Assembly: GCA_012033055.1 (NCBI GenBank)
Contig: JAAUPR010000010.1
Location: forward strand, 1 to 48,385
DNA length: 48,385 bases
Direction of reading: 5' to 3'
From: Limnothrix sp. RL_2_0
GTDB lineage: Bacteria; Cyanobacteriota; Cyanobacteriia; Cyanobacteriales; MRBY01
How positions within the stretch are numbered: position 1 is the stretch's first letter; the number at the start of each line of letters is the position of its first letter. Of the stretch, positions 36,144-44,980 are shown in pieces. A program made the translations under genes and the position numbers. The notes under the pieces were generated by a model, which made no database searches, was not told the DNA's origin, and was given only the letters and a program-made list of their open reading frames with translations.

Positions 36144-39100
36144 ATGCCAGACAACATACTCGCTCTAAGCTCCGCCCTGCCCGACACTGTCACGTACGAA
36201 TATTCCTTGTTCAAGTTCTCCTTTGTTGGCGATTATCCAGACGATAGGCGAGGAGAACAAGACAGCTATTTTGACATCAATATCGAAGCAGGACCTCTTG
36301 CAAATACCTCTGGATATGATGCCTACTGTATTGACACAGACCGCGCACTGTATGGAGCCAATATCACCTTAGAAAATGCGAAAGTTTACTCCAGTTATGA
36401 AACATTACCTGACGAATTGACGGGCCCAGGCAAGATAGAAAAGCCAGAGAATCTCGATATTCTCAACTGGATTTATAATCAGCGCTTCGTAGGGAAAGAA
36501 TTGTTCGTTGATGCCCAAGGAAACTTCAACGTTGACGGCAATGGTAGCAGCTTAGGATTGGTTACCTACAGTGATATTCAAGTAGCCATTTGGGACTTTA
36601 TCGACGATGAAACCACAATTGATAATCCTGCAACCCCCAATGTAAATGAAGATGACGTTGCCATCTCAGATTACAGCCTAGATCGCATCGCCGCGATCAA
36701 AGCATTAGCCAGTGTGAATGGCGAAAACTTTGTTCCGTCTTTTGAATACACAACCATTTTCGGCGAAGAGACAACAGGTAAAATTGGTGTAATTCTAGAT
36801 CCCCAAGACGCAAATAGCTCGCAAATCATGATGATTGCAGTAGAGCTAGCAAAGGTCGGGGATTATGTCTTTGAAGATGTCGATGCCGATGGTATTCAAG
36901 ATGCCGGAGAGTCTGGCATTGCTAATACAACAGTAAATCTTCTTTCCGCTGACGGCTCCACCATCATCGCTACCACCACAACAGATGCGAATGGTAAATA
37001 CGAATTTGAAGTTATCCCTGGAGACTATAAAGTTCAGTTTGTCCAACCTAATGGCTTTGATAGTGTTAGCCCAGTAAACATCGAAACCGGTGCAGAAGGC
37101 GATGCTGGAGATTCAGATGCAGACCCAAGCAATAGTCTGATGTCTGATGTAATCAGTCTAGCTCCCGGAGAGGAGAACCCAACTATTGATGCTGGTTTCT
37201 ACAACCTTGCTTCCCTCGGTGACTTCGTCTTCCTAGACAACAATCAAGATGGACAACAAAATGCAGGCGATACACCAGTAGGTGGAGTAACCGTTGAACT
37301 CCTTCAAAATGGTGTAGTTGTCGCAACTACCACCACAAACCCAGATGGTTCATACCTATTTGATGGACTAGTCCCCGGTGACTACCAAGTTCAATTCACC
37401 TCCCCAGATGGATTCGTCTTCACCACAGCAAACGTCGGAGATGATGCGAGTGATAGTGATGCAGATGCCAATGGATTGACTCAGACAGTGACTTTACAGA
37501 GTGGAGAAAACAACCTCACCTTAGATGCAGGTCTCATTGAACTAGCTTCTCTCGGTGATACAGTATTCCATGACCGCAATGCAGATGGCATCCAAGATGC
37601 TGGAGAAGAAGGCATTGCCGGTGCCACAGTAGAGCTTGTTGGAGATGTTGATGGCGATGGAGATATTGATACCCTCACCACTACGACAGATGCCAACGGC
37701 AACTATAGCTTTGATGGCTTGACTCCCGGTGACTATACTGTCAACTTCTCTACTCCAAATGGTTTTACCGAATCTAGCCCGGCAAATATCGGTGGTAACG
37801 ATGCAATTGATTCCGATGGCGTTAGCGTTAGCACAACATTAGACGCAGGCGAGAATGACCCAACTCTCGATTCTGGTTTCTACAACCTCGCATCTCTCGG
37901 CGATAAAGTCTTCGAAGATGTAAATCGTAATGGTGTTCAAGATGATGGTGAAGCTGGTATCCCTGGTGCTGCTGTTGAACTTTATATCTGTGTAGATGGT
38001 TCACCTAGTGGCACTGCAGTAGCTACCACGACAACCGATGCAGATGGCAACTATAGCTTTGATGGCTTGATTCCCGGCGAATACATCGTTAAGTTCATCA
38101 CTCCCGATGGCTTTACTCAAACCACAGCCAATGTTGGTGATGATGCAGCTGATTCCGACGCTGGTGTGGGTGGTCTAACTGGTTGCTACACCCTTGAGTC
38201 TGGAGAGAATGAAACTACTGTTGATGCTGGTTTTTATCAACTCGTCGAAGGTGTTGACATTGAAAAATGGGTTAATGGTGAAGATGCAGATACTGCAGCC
38301 GAAGCAGTCGAAATTGCTCCGGGTGCTGATGCAGTCTTTGACTATTTCGTCACAAATACTGGAGAGGTTGGTTTTGCCGCAGCTGATGTAATTGTTACTG
38401 ATGACAACGGTACGGCTGGTGATACTAGCGACGACTTCAATCCAGAGCAAGTAACTATTGGTGGGTTTAACGTTGGTGACCTCGACCAAGACAATATTCT
38501 TGATGCTGGTGAAACTTGGAAGTACACCAAGACTTTACCTGCTGAGACTTTGGGGACGATTACAACAACGACAGTTCAGAATGTTATTGACTTTGATAAT
38601 GATGGTGCTGGCAACCCATTGTCTGCTGGCACAGTAATTGACACAGAGTATGCGAATCTCGGTTTGACAATTTCTGCGACAGGTGGCGCTGGTCAAGCAA
38701 TGATCTTCGACAGTGCCAATCCCACTGGTGGGGATGGGGATTTGGCAACTCAGAGTGAAGGTAATATCCTGATCATTTCTGAGGATGGCGACAGCTCTGA
38801 CCCTGACGATAATGCGAGTGGCGGCCAGCTAATCTTTAAATTTGATAAGGCGGTTGATATCAAGAACATCAACTTTGTTGACATCGAAGAAACTGGTGGC
38901 AAGGTCTTCACTACTGATGTCGATGGGAATGTAACGGTTACGAATATTCCTGCACCGGGTGACGGGACTCTGCAGACCTTAGCAATCAATGACGACAGTG
39001 TTGTTGAAATTGTTGTCAAACTGAAGGGTAGTGGTGCTGTTTCTGGTCTGGCTTTCGATAGCTTTGAGACGGATATTACTCCGGGTCTTTATACTAATAT

Positions 39101-41486
39101 CGGTAGCGTGACTGCTGGTACTGTTGGTGATGAGGATGCAGCAAATTATGTTAATCCTGATGCTGACCCCGGTATTAAGATTGAAAAATTCACCAATGGT
39201 ATTGATGTTGTTGACCTAAGTGACCTTCCTGAAATCACTGCTGGTGCTGCTGTTACCTTCACTTACGAGGTTTCTAATACTGGTAATGTTGCCTTCGCTA
39301 AAGCTGATGTGGTTGTTATTGATGACAATGGTACTGTTGGTGATACGAGTGATGATTTCACTGCAACTTACGTTAGTGGTGATGCGAATAATAACAACTT
39401 CCTTGATACCACCGAGACTTGGCTCTATACTTCCACGACTGAAGCGGCTCAAGATTTGAGTGTTGTCACTTCTTCTAATGATGTTCGCTTCTACCTCACA
39501 GGCAATAGCTACACCACTGGTTCTTACGGTAATACGCGTACTTTCACCTCTGAGGGGGTTTCGGTTGAGGCAAGTGCATTCAGCTATAACTCTTCTGCGG
39601 GTTGGAACACGGCTTATCTTGGTGCTTATGGTGGCGGCTTAGGTGTTACAAATCAGCATGAGAGTGGTTCTGGTCACCGCGTTGATAATGGGGGTAGTAC
39701 GGATTACATTGTGTTTGAGTTTGACGAAAGTGTTGTTGTTGACCGTGCGTTCCTTGATTATGTCAGTGGTGATAGTGATATCTCCATCTGGATCGGCGAT
39801 CGCCAAGGCGACATCACTAGCTTGAACGACACTATCCTCAATAGTTTCACTAGAGAAAATAATTGGGGCGGTGGTTATGACCGCTGGGCAGACTTCAATA
39901 ATTCGGAGGTTTCTGGCAACACCGTTATCATCTCCGCGATGAAGGGCGGCAGCAATGATTCATTCAAGATTCGCAAGCTCGATGTTCAAGTGGCTGGCGA
40001 AACTGTTATTGGTGACTACATCAATACGGCAACTGTCACAGCTGGTGATGTAAGCGATAGCGACCAAAGTGGTTACACCAACCCTGAGTTTGTTGCTGCC
40101 CCCGGCATTGATATTGAGAAGTTTGTCAACGGTATTGATGTCACTAACATCAATGACTTACCTGAAATTGCAGCGGGCACCGATGTAACCTTTACTTATA
40201 CCGTCGCTAACACTGGTAACGTTGCTTTCGCAAAACATGATGTTGTCGTCACTGATGACAATGGCACTGCTGGTGACACTAGTGATGACTTCACTGCTAC
40301 TTATGTCAGTGGTGATGTTAACGGCAATAACTTCCTCGATGTTGATGAGACTTGGACTTACACTTCCACTACTGAGGCGGCTCAGAATTTGAGTGTTGTT
40401 ACAGCGTCTGAAGATGTGACTTTCCACTTCTCCGGTAATAGCTATACCTCAGGTCACGTTGGCAATGTGCGTAATTTCTCTGCGGGTGGTATTGATGTTG
40501 AAGTCAGTGCGTTTAGTAAGTGGAAAATGTCTGGCTACGAAAACTACTACGAGAAGGCTTATCTCGGTGTATACGATGGTGGTTTAGGGGTTACTAACAA
40601 GTATGAGTATGGCTCTGAGCACCGCGTAGATAACAATATCGACATTGACTACATTGTTTTTGAGTTTGACGAAAGTGTTGTTGTTGACCGTGCTTTCTTG
40701 AAGTATGTTGGCAGCGATAGTGATGCGACAATCTGGGTCGGCGATCGTAATGGTGACCTTACATCCCTTGATAACGCCCTTCTTGACAGCTTCACTAAGC
40801 AAGATAACCACGTTAACCATGGTAACGATCGCTGGGCTGACTTCAATGACGTAGCAGGTAACACCGTTATTATTTCTGCCTTCACTGGCGGTAGTAACGA
40901 CTCCTTCAAGATTCAGAAGCTAGATGTTCAAGTAGCTGGCGAAACAGTTATCGGTGACTATATCAACACTGCAACCGTTACTGCTGGTGGCGTTAGCGAC
41001 AGTGATCAAAGTGGCTATACCAACCCTGAAACTGTTGACCCCATTCACTACGAAGCTGAAGACATGCACCTCTGCAACTACAAAGTTGAGCATGTCGGCA
41101 ACGCTGCTTCCGATGGCGAAGTGATTAAGCTCACTGCCCACTCAGGTTATGCAACACAAACCTTTGATGGCTTGACTGGCACTTACGACATTATTGTTGG
41201 CTACTTCGACGAAAATGATGGTCACACAAGTGCATCTGTTTCTGTCGGTGGTCATGTGGAAGCGTCTTGGGTCTGGAATCAAGACCTTGGTTCTAACTAC
41301 GTGGCTGAGCACAATCAAGCTCAATATATTATCGACAATGTCCACATTGGTACTGGCGATACTATCAAGCTCGCTGCAAACTATAACGGTGGTGAGTTTG
41401 GTCGCTTCGATTATGTGAAGATCGTTTCCTCTGACACAATTAGCTCTGTTGAAGAGGGTGTCCAAGACCAACTACTTATGGTCTAA
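36144..41486 (+). CDS. Giant repeat protein: SdrD_B repeats, DUF11-like units, C-terminal CBM-like domain
   Basis: 1780 residues, Asp/Thr/Gly-rich, acidic. An N-terminal domain (1-237; two Cys) is followed by four SdrD_B-type repeats of 110-120 residues at about 238, 356, 466 and 583, each with SLGDxVFxDxNxDGxQDAGE, a Ca-binding-like Asp loop, and TTTTDANGxYxFDGLxPGDY. Three units of about 310 residues start at 703, 1010 and 1321 (IEKFxNGIDV); each is a DUF11-like repeat with a second domain inserted near YTSTTEAAQ. The last 148 residues (HYEAEDMHLCNY...) look like a CBM6/35-type sugar-binding module. There is no signal peptide or sorting tail, so type I-like export is likely. The gene holds only one HIP1. 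Role: probably adhesion or envelope structure. Confidence 0.8.
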   Translation: MPDNILALSSALPDTVTYEYSLFKFSFVGDYPDDRRGEQDSYFDINIEAGPLANTSGYDAYCIDTDRALYGANITLENAKVYSSYETLPDELTGPGKIEKPENLDILNWIYNQRFVGKELFVDAQGNFNVDGNGSSLGLVTYSDIQVAIWDFIDDETTIDNPATPNVNEDDVAISDYSLDRIAAIKALASVNGENFVPSFEYTTIFGEETTGKIGVILDPQDANSSQIMMIAVELAKVGDYVFEDVDADGIQDAGESGIANTTVNLLSADGSTIIATTTTDANGKYEFEVIPGDYKVQFVQPNGFDSVSPVNIETGAEGDAGDSDADPSNSLMSDVISLAPGEENPTIDAGFYNLASLGDFVFLDNNQDGQQNAGDTPVGGVTVELLQNGVVVATTTTNPDGSYLFDGLVPGDYQVQFTSPDGFVFTTANVGDDASDSDADANGLTQTVTLQSGENNLTLDAGLIELASLGDTVFHDRNADGIQDAGEEGIAGATVELVGDVDGDGDIDTLTTTTDANGNYSFDGLTPGDYTVNFSTPNGFTESSPANIGGNDAIDSDGVSVSTTLDAGENDPTLDSGFYNLASLGDKVFEDVNRNGVQDDGEAGIPGAAVELYICVDGSPSGTAVATTTTDADGNYSFDGLIPGEYIVKFITPDGFTQTTANVGDDAADSDAGVGGLTGCYTLESGENETTVDAGFYQLVEGVDIEKWVNGEDADTAAEAVEIAPGADAVFDYFVTNTGEVGFAAADVIVTDDNGTAGDTSDDFNPEQVTIGGFNVGDLDQDNILDAGETWKYTKTLPAETLGTITTTTVQNVIDFDNDGAGNPLSAGTVIDTEYANLGLTISATGGAGQAMIFDSANPTGGDGDLATQSEGNILIISEDGDSSDPDDNASGGQLIFKFDKAVDIKNINFVDIEETGGKVFTTDVDGNVTVTNIPAPGDGTLQTLAINDDSVVEIVVKLKGSGAVSGLAFDSFETDITPGLYTNIGSVTAGTVGDEDAANYVNPDADPGIKIEKFTNGIDVVDLSDLPEITAGAAVTFTYEVSNTGNVAFAKADVVVIDDNGTVGDTSDDFTATYVSGDANNNNFLDTTETWLYTSTTEAAQDLSVVTSSNDVRFYLTGNSYTTGSYGNTRTFTSEGVSVEASAFSYNSSAGWNTAYLGAYGGGLGVTNQHESGSGHRVDNGGSTDYIVFEFDESVVVDRAFLDYVSGDSDISIWIGDRQGDITSLNDTILNSFTRENNWGGGYDRWADFNNSEVSGNTVIISAMKGGSNDSFKIRKLDVQVAGETVIGDYINTATVTAGDVSDSDQSGYTNPEFVAAPGIDIEKFVNGIDVTNINDLPEIAAGTDVTFTYTVANTGNVAFAKHDVVVTDDNGTAGDTSDDFTATYVSGDVNGNNFLDVDETWTYTSTTEAAQNLSVVTASEDVTFHFSGNSYTSGHVGNVRNFSAGGIDVEVSAFSKWKMSGYENYYEKAYLGVYDGGLGVTNKYEYGSEHRVDNNIDIDYIVFEFDESVVVDRAFLKYVGSDSDATIWVGDRNGDLTSLDNALLDSFTKQDNHVNHGNDRWADFNDVAGNTVIISAFTGGSNDSFKIQKLDVQVAGETVIGDYINTATVTAGGVSDSDQSGYTNPETVDPIHYEAEDMHLCNYKVEHVGNAASDGEVIKLTAHSGYATQTFDGLTGTYDIIVGYFDENDGHTSASVSVGGHVEASWVWNQDLGSNYVAEHNQAQYIIDNVHIGTGDTIKLAANYNGGEFGRFDYVKIVSSDTISSVEEGVQDQLLMV

Positions 41487-41561
41487 CTTGAGGATGAATT
41501 AAACACGGAAGATAGTTTGTGTTCCATGTAACTCGCTCTTAATGAGAACGGCCTAAAGTGG

Positions 41562-41600
41562 AAAGCCACCCCGTACAGCAATGTATTTGGTGGCTTTTTT
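41562..41600 (+). terminator. Intrinsic terminator after the giant gene
   Basis: AAAGCCACC pairs with GGTGGCTTT across an 18-base loop, and T-run of six closes it. It lies 75 bp after the stop codon and just before the IS element. Strong plus-strand rho-independent terminator. Confidence 0.88.
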
Positions 41601-41650
41601 ATGGTGGCAATTTTAGGGGCTTTATCTAAGGACTATACCAAAACCGTTAT

Positions 41651-42620
41651 GTAACGTCAGTTCGGGATAAGAAAAGAGGGGTAGAGTAGGCTGAAAGTGT
41701 CCAAACTAAATCAATCTACTCACCCCATGACTAGTCTAGAAGAACTTTTTTGTAATGTGGACGATTTTTGTCAAATCTTTGAACCTCTCTGGCATCAAGA
41801 GCTGATTCAAAGCGGTAAAGTAACTCGTCTTCGCCCTCGTCGTTTGTGCCTCAGTGAAATTATGACTATCTTGATTTCATTTCATCGAGAATCCAACCGT
41901 AATCTTAAACATTTCTATGAGAAATATGTTTGTAAACACTGGCGAGAAGCCTTTCCAGCACTCGTTAGTTATCAACGTTTTATTGAATGGATACCATCCA
42001 CGATTGTGCCTTTCTGCGTTTATCTCCAACAATGTTTAGGCTCTTGTATGGGATTAGCTTTATTGATGCTACAAGTCTAAAAGTCTGTCATAACAGGCGT
42101 ATTCATAGTAATAAAGTCTTTGGTGGTCTTGCCGCTCGTGGTAAAACATCAGTGGGTTGGTTTTATGGTTTTAAGCTTCATTTAATCGTGAATGAATTGG
42201 GCGAATTGCTGAATGTTCAAATCACAGCCGGTAACAAGGATGACCGAAAGCCTGTCGAAGATTTGGTGAAAAAATTATTTGGCAAAGTCTTTGCGGATAA
42301 AGGATATATTTCTCAACCGCTAACGGATAAATTACGAGAGAGCTATGGCATTGAGTTTTTTGCAAAACCAAAACGTAATATGAAAAACAAACTAATGCGT
42401 CTAACGGATAAATTATTATCCAGAAAACGGTTCATTATTGAGACAGTAATCGACCAGTTAAAGAATATTTCACAAATTGAATATTCTCGTCATCGTAGCC
42501 CAGTAAATTGCTTTGTGAACATACTTTGTGGCTTAATTGCCTATTGTCACCAACCGAAAAAGCCTTCATTGCACTTGGACTGGGCATTACAGCCGACGGC
42601 TTAACCCGAATTCAGGTTAC
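41651..42620 (+). mobile_element. IS982-family insertion sequence
   Basis: About 970 bp. The ends carry imperfect inverted repeats: GTAACGTCAGTTCGGGATAAG (41651-41671) and the reverse complement of 42600-42620 (GTAACCTGAATTCGGGTTAAG), matching at 17 of 21 positions. Size and transposase fit IS982. No target duplication was found by eye. The right repeat contains the stop codon of the pseudo-orthocaspase gene (42617-42619). No HIP1 lies inside, unlike the host DNA around it. Confidence 0.82.
41697..42604 (+). pseudogene. IS982-family transposase, broken by a one-base deletion
   Basis: Frame 1 (GTG 41697, or ATG 41727, MTSLEELF) encodes the N-terminal half (SEIMTILISFHRESNRN ... SYQRFIEW) and stops at 42080. 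The overlapping frame continues from GISFIDATSLKVCHNRRIHS through KTSVGWFYGFKLHLIV, FGKVFADKGYIS and ETVIDQLKNISQIEYSRHR to 42604. These are the DDE catalytic blocks (Asp in FIDAT, Asp in FADKGY, Glu in IETVIDQ). Adding one G in the GGG run near 42049-42051 would join the frames as SCMGISFIDAT. No slippery heptamer is seen at the junction, so programmed frameshifting is unlikely. The element is probably not self-mobile unless the base is a sequencing error. Confidence 0.8.
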
Positions 42621-44635
42621 AACATCTCCGTAACTTCATAGACAAAGCGAGATGTCACCCAATTTTCGCTGGACAGTCGATAGTTTTCTTTATTGTCGTT
42701 CGTATCGGTGGGGGCTAGGTGTAAGTCTTTTAACAATGCCAAAACTAAGGGTAAAGGCTTTTCTATTTTGGTGGGGGTGGCTTCGAGTCCGGCGAATAAT
42801 TTGTCGAGTAAAAGTTGAAATTGTTTAAAAGGGCGATCGCTGCCGATCCAGTACGTATGCCAAGTGCCGAGGGGACGTAACGGCTCAAATTCGAAAGTGA
42901 CTTTTTTCAGGCTGCTTGGTGGCACCATCAAACCGGCTTGGGGGGTCAGCAGAATCAATTCCTGTTTAGAACTTTGGGCAAAACCAAGAAAATATAAGGG
43001 CTGGGTTCCCGCATTATTAAAGTGATAAAGCAGAGGTTCCCCAAGCAACACTTTGAGGTCGGTACGGCTCGGCGATCGCCCGATAGCCTGGGGAGTTTGT
43101 CGCTCAGCCAGTGGCGATCGCTTCGGTTCTAAACGATCTAAGCCCACAGTCATCGGTAACCGAGCACTCGTTTCATTCACCAACAACCGCAACCATTTCA
43201 GCGCTAATAATTGTTCAAAAATGGGTTGGAGCCGATCAACCGACGATTTAATTGCCTCATTTTCCTCTAGGGGAATCAGACCGGGAAGAGCATCTCCTGT
43301 CACAGAAAAAAGTTGATACCCAGCATCAAACACATAGTCAGCCCATTCTGGCGGATTACTAATGTTCGCAACGCCCACAATTCCAGCAAAAGCACTAGTG
43401 GCATCGACCCGCTCAATCCGACTTAAATTGTTCCCAAGGGCGATTTTTAAGGTGAGATTACGGGGATAAATTCTCAGTTTTTCTTGAATTGTGCTGCCCG
43501 CAGTGGGCATTGTGCCGGATGTTTTACCTTGCCCAAAGATGCCTGTTTTTGAGGTTAAGCGGATGGGCACAGCGTCGGAGCCAGCCGTTTGGAATTGACT
43601 ATTCGCGGCGATCGCCTGATAGATTTCCGGTTCGAGACCACTAAACAACAAATCTAGATTATTAGCATTCGTCGCAACAATTTGACCCGCTGCAGGCAAG
43701 GTCGTTTTCACTGGCAACAGACCATATAAAGGCGATGCTTTCGGTGCATTTAACTGCAACAATTCCGACCGGAGCTGCACCTGTCGGTAACAGAAACTGA
43801 GAAAACCTTGGGCTTCAGCCATCGTGACTTGGGGGTTGAGCGCCGTCACACAGCGAGCAAGGGAAACCGTAAACAAACCCGCAGCCGAATCATTCAGTTG
43901 TACTTCTGTGCCCCAACCCCGTTGCGCCGCCATTAACCGCAGAATCGATTTTTTGCCTAATTTCTGCTGCGCCAAAATGTACTGGAGCTGTTCGGCGATC
44001 GCCGTTTCGGAAGGATTAAAGCCCGCTGACAATGTTTTTGGATAAGTCCGTCCCCGCCAATAATGATGCCCAGCAGCACTAACCGGATCAAAACTAGTGT
44101 CCAACACCAACGCAGCCTGCGCAGGATTCAGCGATCGCATTAGCCCCTCTAAAGTCGCGACGGCGATCGCATTATTAATCGTCGTTTTCGACTGACCAAT
44201 AACCCCATCCACCGGCATAATAGCCGCCACTTGAGATTGATTCGCACTGAGGTTAATGCGTGTGCCATACCCACTAAAATGCACAAACAGAAAATCATCA
44301 GGGGTTAGCAACTCCTTCAAATCTTTCTGAAACATCGTAAAAATATTGTCCCGACTAGCCTCTCGATCTGTGAGAGTCAAAATGTCTTCAGGAGCAAACC
44401 CAAATTGATGCATCAACACCTGCTTTTGGATCCGGACATCCGTCAAACAGCCCGCCAGATTATCCGCATCGGAATAACCATTAATCCCGATCAATAAAGC
44501 AAATTTTCGACCTTTAAAAGTACTGAGGGCATGGGCATAGCGATCAATGTTTCGCCAAGACCATCGGTCTACTATGCCCAAGGAAACAAGCGTCAATCCT
44601 AACCTTTGTAAAAAGTCGCGCCGATTCAATCCCAT
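42617..44635 (-). CDS. Pseudo-orthocaspase (caspase-fold protein lacking the His/Cys dyad), Tat signal
   Basis: 672 residues. The N-terminus MGLNRRDFLQRLGLTLVSLG has a twin-arginine export signal. A peptidase C14 p20-like domain spans about 43-290 (KFALLIGINGYSDADNLAGC). The usual HxSGHG has become HFSGYG, so the catalytic His is Tyr123; the usual DxCH has become DTSF, so the nucleophile Cys is Ser181. The dyad is therefore Y/S, a substitution known among cyanobacterial orthocaspase pseudoenzymes. The C-terminal part has a DUF4384-like module (LLGEPLLYHFNNAGTQPLYF). It is probably a folded, non-proteolytic periplasmic protein. The last codons (EVTEML) run into the IS982 terminal repeat, which supplies the stop codon, so the original C-terminus may be altered. 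Confidence 0.82.
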   Translation of the reverse strand: MGLNRRDFLQRLGLTLVSLGIVDRWSWRNIDRYAHALSTFKGRKFALLIGINGYSDADNLAGCLTDVRIQKQVLMHQFGFAPEDILTLTDREASRDNIFTMFQKDLKELLTPDDFLFVHFSGYGTRINLSANQSQVAAIMPVDGVIGQSKTTINNAIAVATLEGLMRSLNPAQAALVLDTSFDPVSAAGHHYWRGRTYPKTLSAGFNPSETAIAEQLQYILAQQKLGKKSILRLMAAQRGWGTEVQLNDSAAGLFTVSLARCVTALNPQVTMAEAQGFLSFCYRQVQLRSELLQLNAPKASPLYGLLPVKTTLPAAGQIVATNANNLDLLFSGLEPEIYQAIAANSQFQTAGSDAVPIRLTSKTGIFGQGKTSGTMPTAGSTIQEKLRIYPRNLTLKIALGNNLSRIERVDATSAFAGIVGVANISNPPEWADYVFDAGYQLFSVTGDALPGLIPLEENEAIKSSVDRLQPIFEQLLALKWLRLLVNETSARLPMTVGLDRLEPKRSPLAERQTPQAIGRSPSRTDLKVLLGEPLLYHFNNAGTQPLYFLGFAQSSKQELILLTPQAGLMVPPSSLKKVTFEFEPLRPLGTWHTYWIGSDRPFKQFQLLLDKLFAGLEATPTKIEKPLPLVLALLKDLHLAPTDTNDNKENYRLSSENWVTSRFVYEVTEML

Positions 44636-44779
44636 CTTGAACTTCTGCCCTTGAGAATGCTGTTATCAGACTACCAGCATGTCACTATGAATGACTATAA
44701 ATAATACTGATAAATTAATACCCAATCAGATGATGTAAAGGGACTAGGTAAACCTCAACGCACCACTATCTATTAAGAA

Positions 44780-44853
44780 CGGGACTGACGGGACTCGAAC
44801 CCGCGACCTCCTGCGTGACAGGCAGGCATTCTAACCAGCTGAACTACAGTCCC
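44780..44853 (-). tRNA. tRNA-Asp (GTC)
   Basis: 74 nt on the minus strand. The acceptor stem GGGACTG/CAGTCCC is perfect with discriminator G. The D-arm contains AGCTGGTTAGAAT, the anticodon stem-loop CCTGC-CTGTCAC-GCAGG gives anticodon GTC, and the T-arm is GCGGG-TTCGAGT-CCCGT. CCA is not encoded. It stands alone between the pseudo-orthocaspase and uppS genes, with its own promoter upstream. Confidence 0.96.
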
Positions 44854-44877
44854 ATGTGTTTTTAAGTCACTTCTAAC

Positions 44878-44906
44878 AATATAATTTTGAAAAAAAATTA
44901 TGTCAA
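44878..44906 (-). promoter_or_regulatory. Sigma-70-type promoter of tRNA-Asp
   Basis: On the minus strand, TTGACA (44901-44906) and TATATT (44878-44883) are separated by exactly 17 bp, near-consensus -35/-10 elements. The expected start of transcription is about 15-20 nt before the mature 5' end of tRNA-Asp. A T8 run lies in the spacer. Confidence 0.85.
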
Positions 44907-44980
44907 CCCCCTCAGACAATTATTTTATGTCTTAGTTGAATGCCGTAAGAAAAGCTTGTGATCACAGATCACCATAGAAG

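Noticed and set aside
41697-42604. Programmed -1 frameshift in the IS982 transposase
   Set aside because: No slippery heptamer or following structure at the junction, and the IS982 family normally has one continuous frame.
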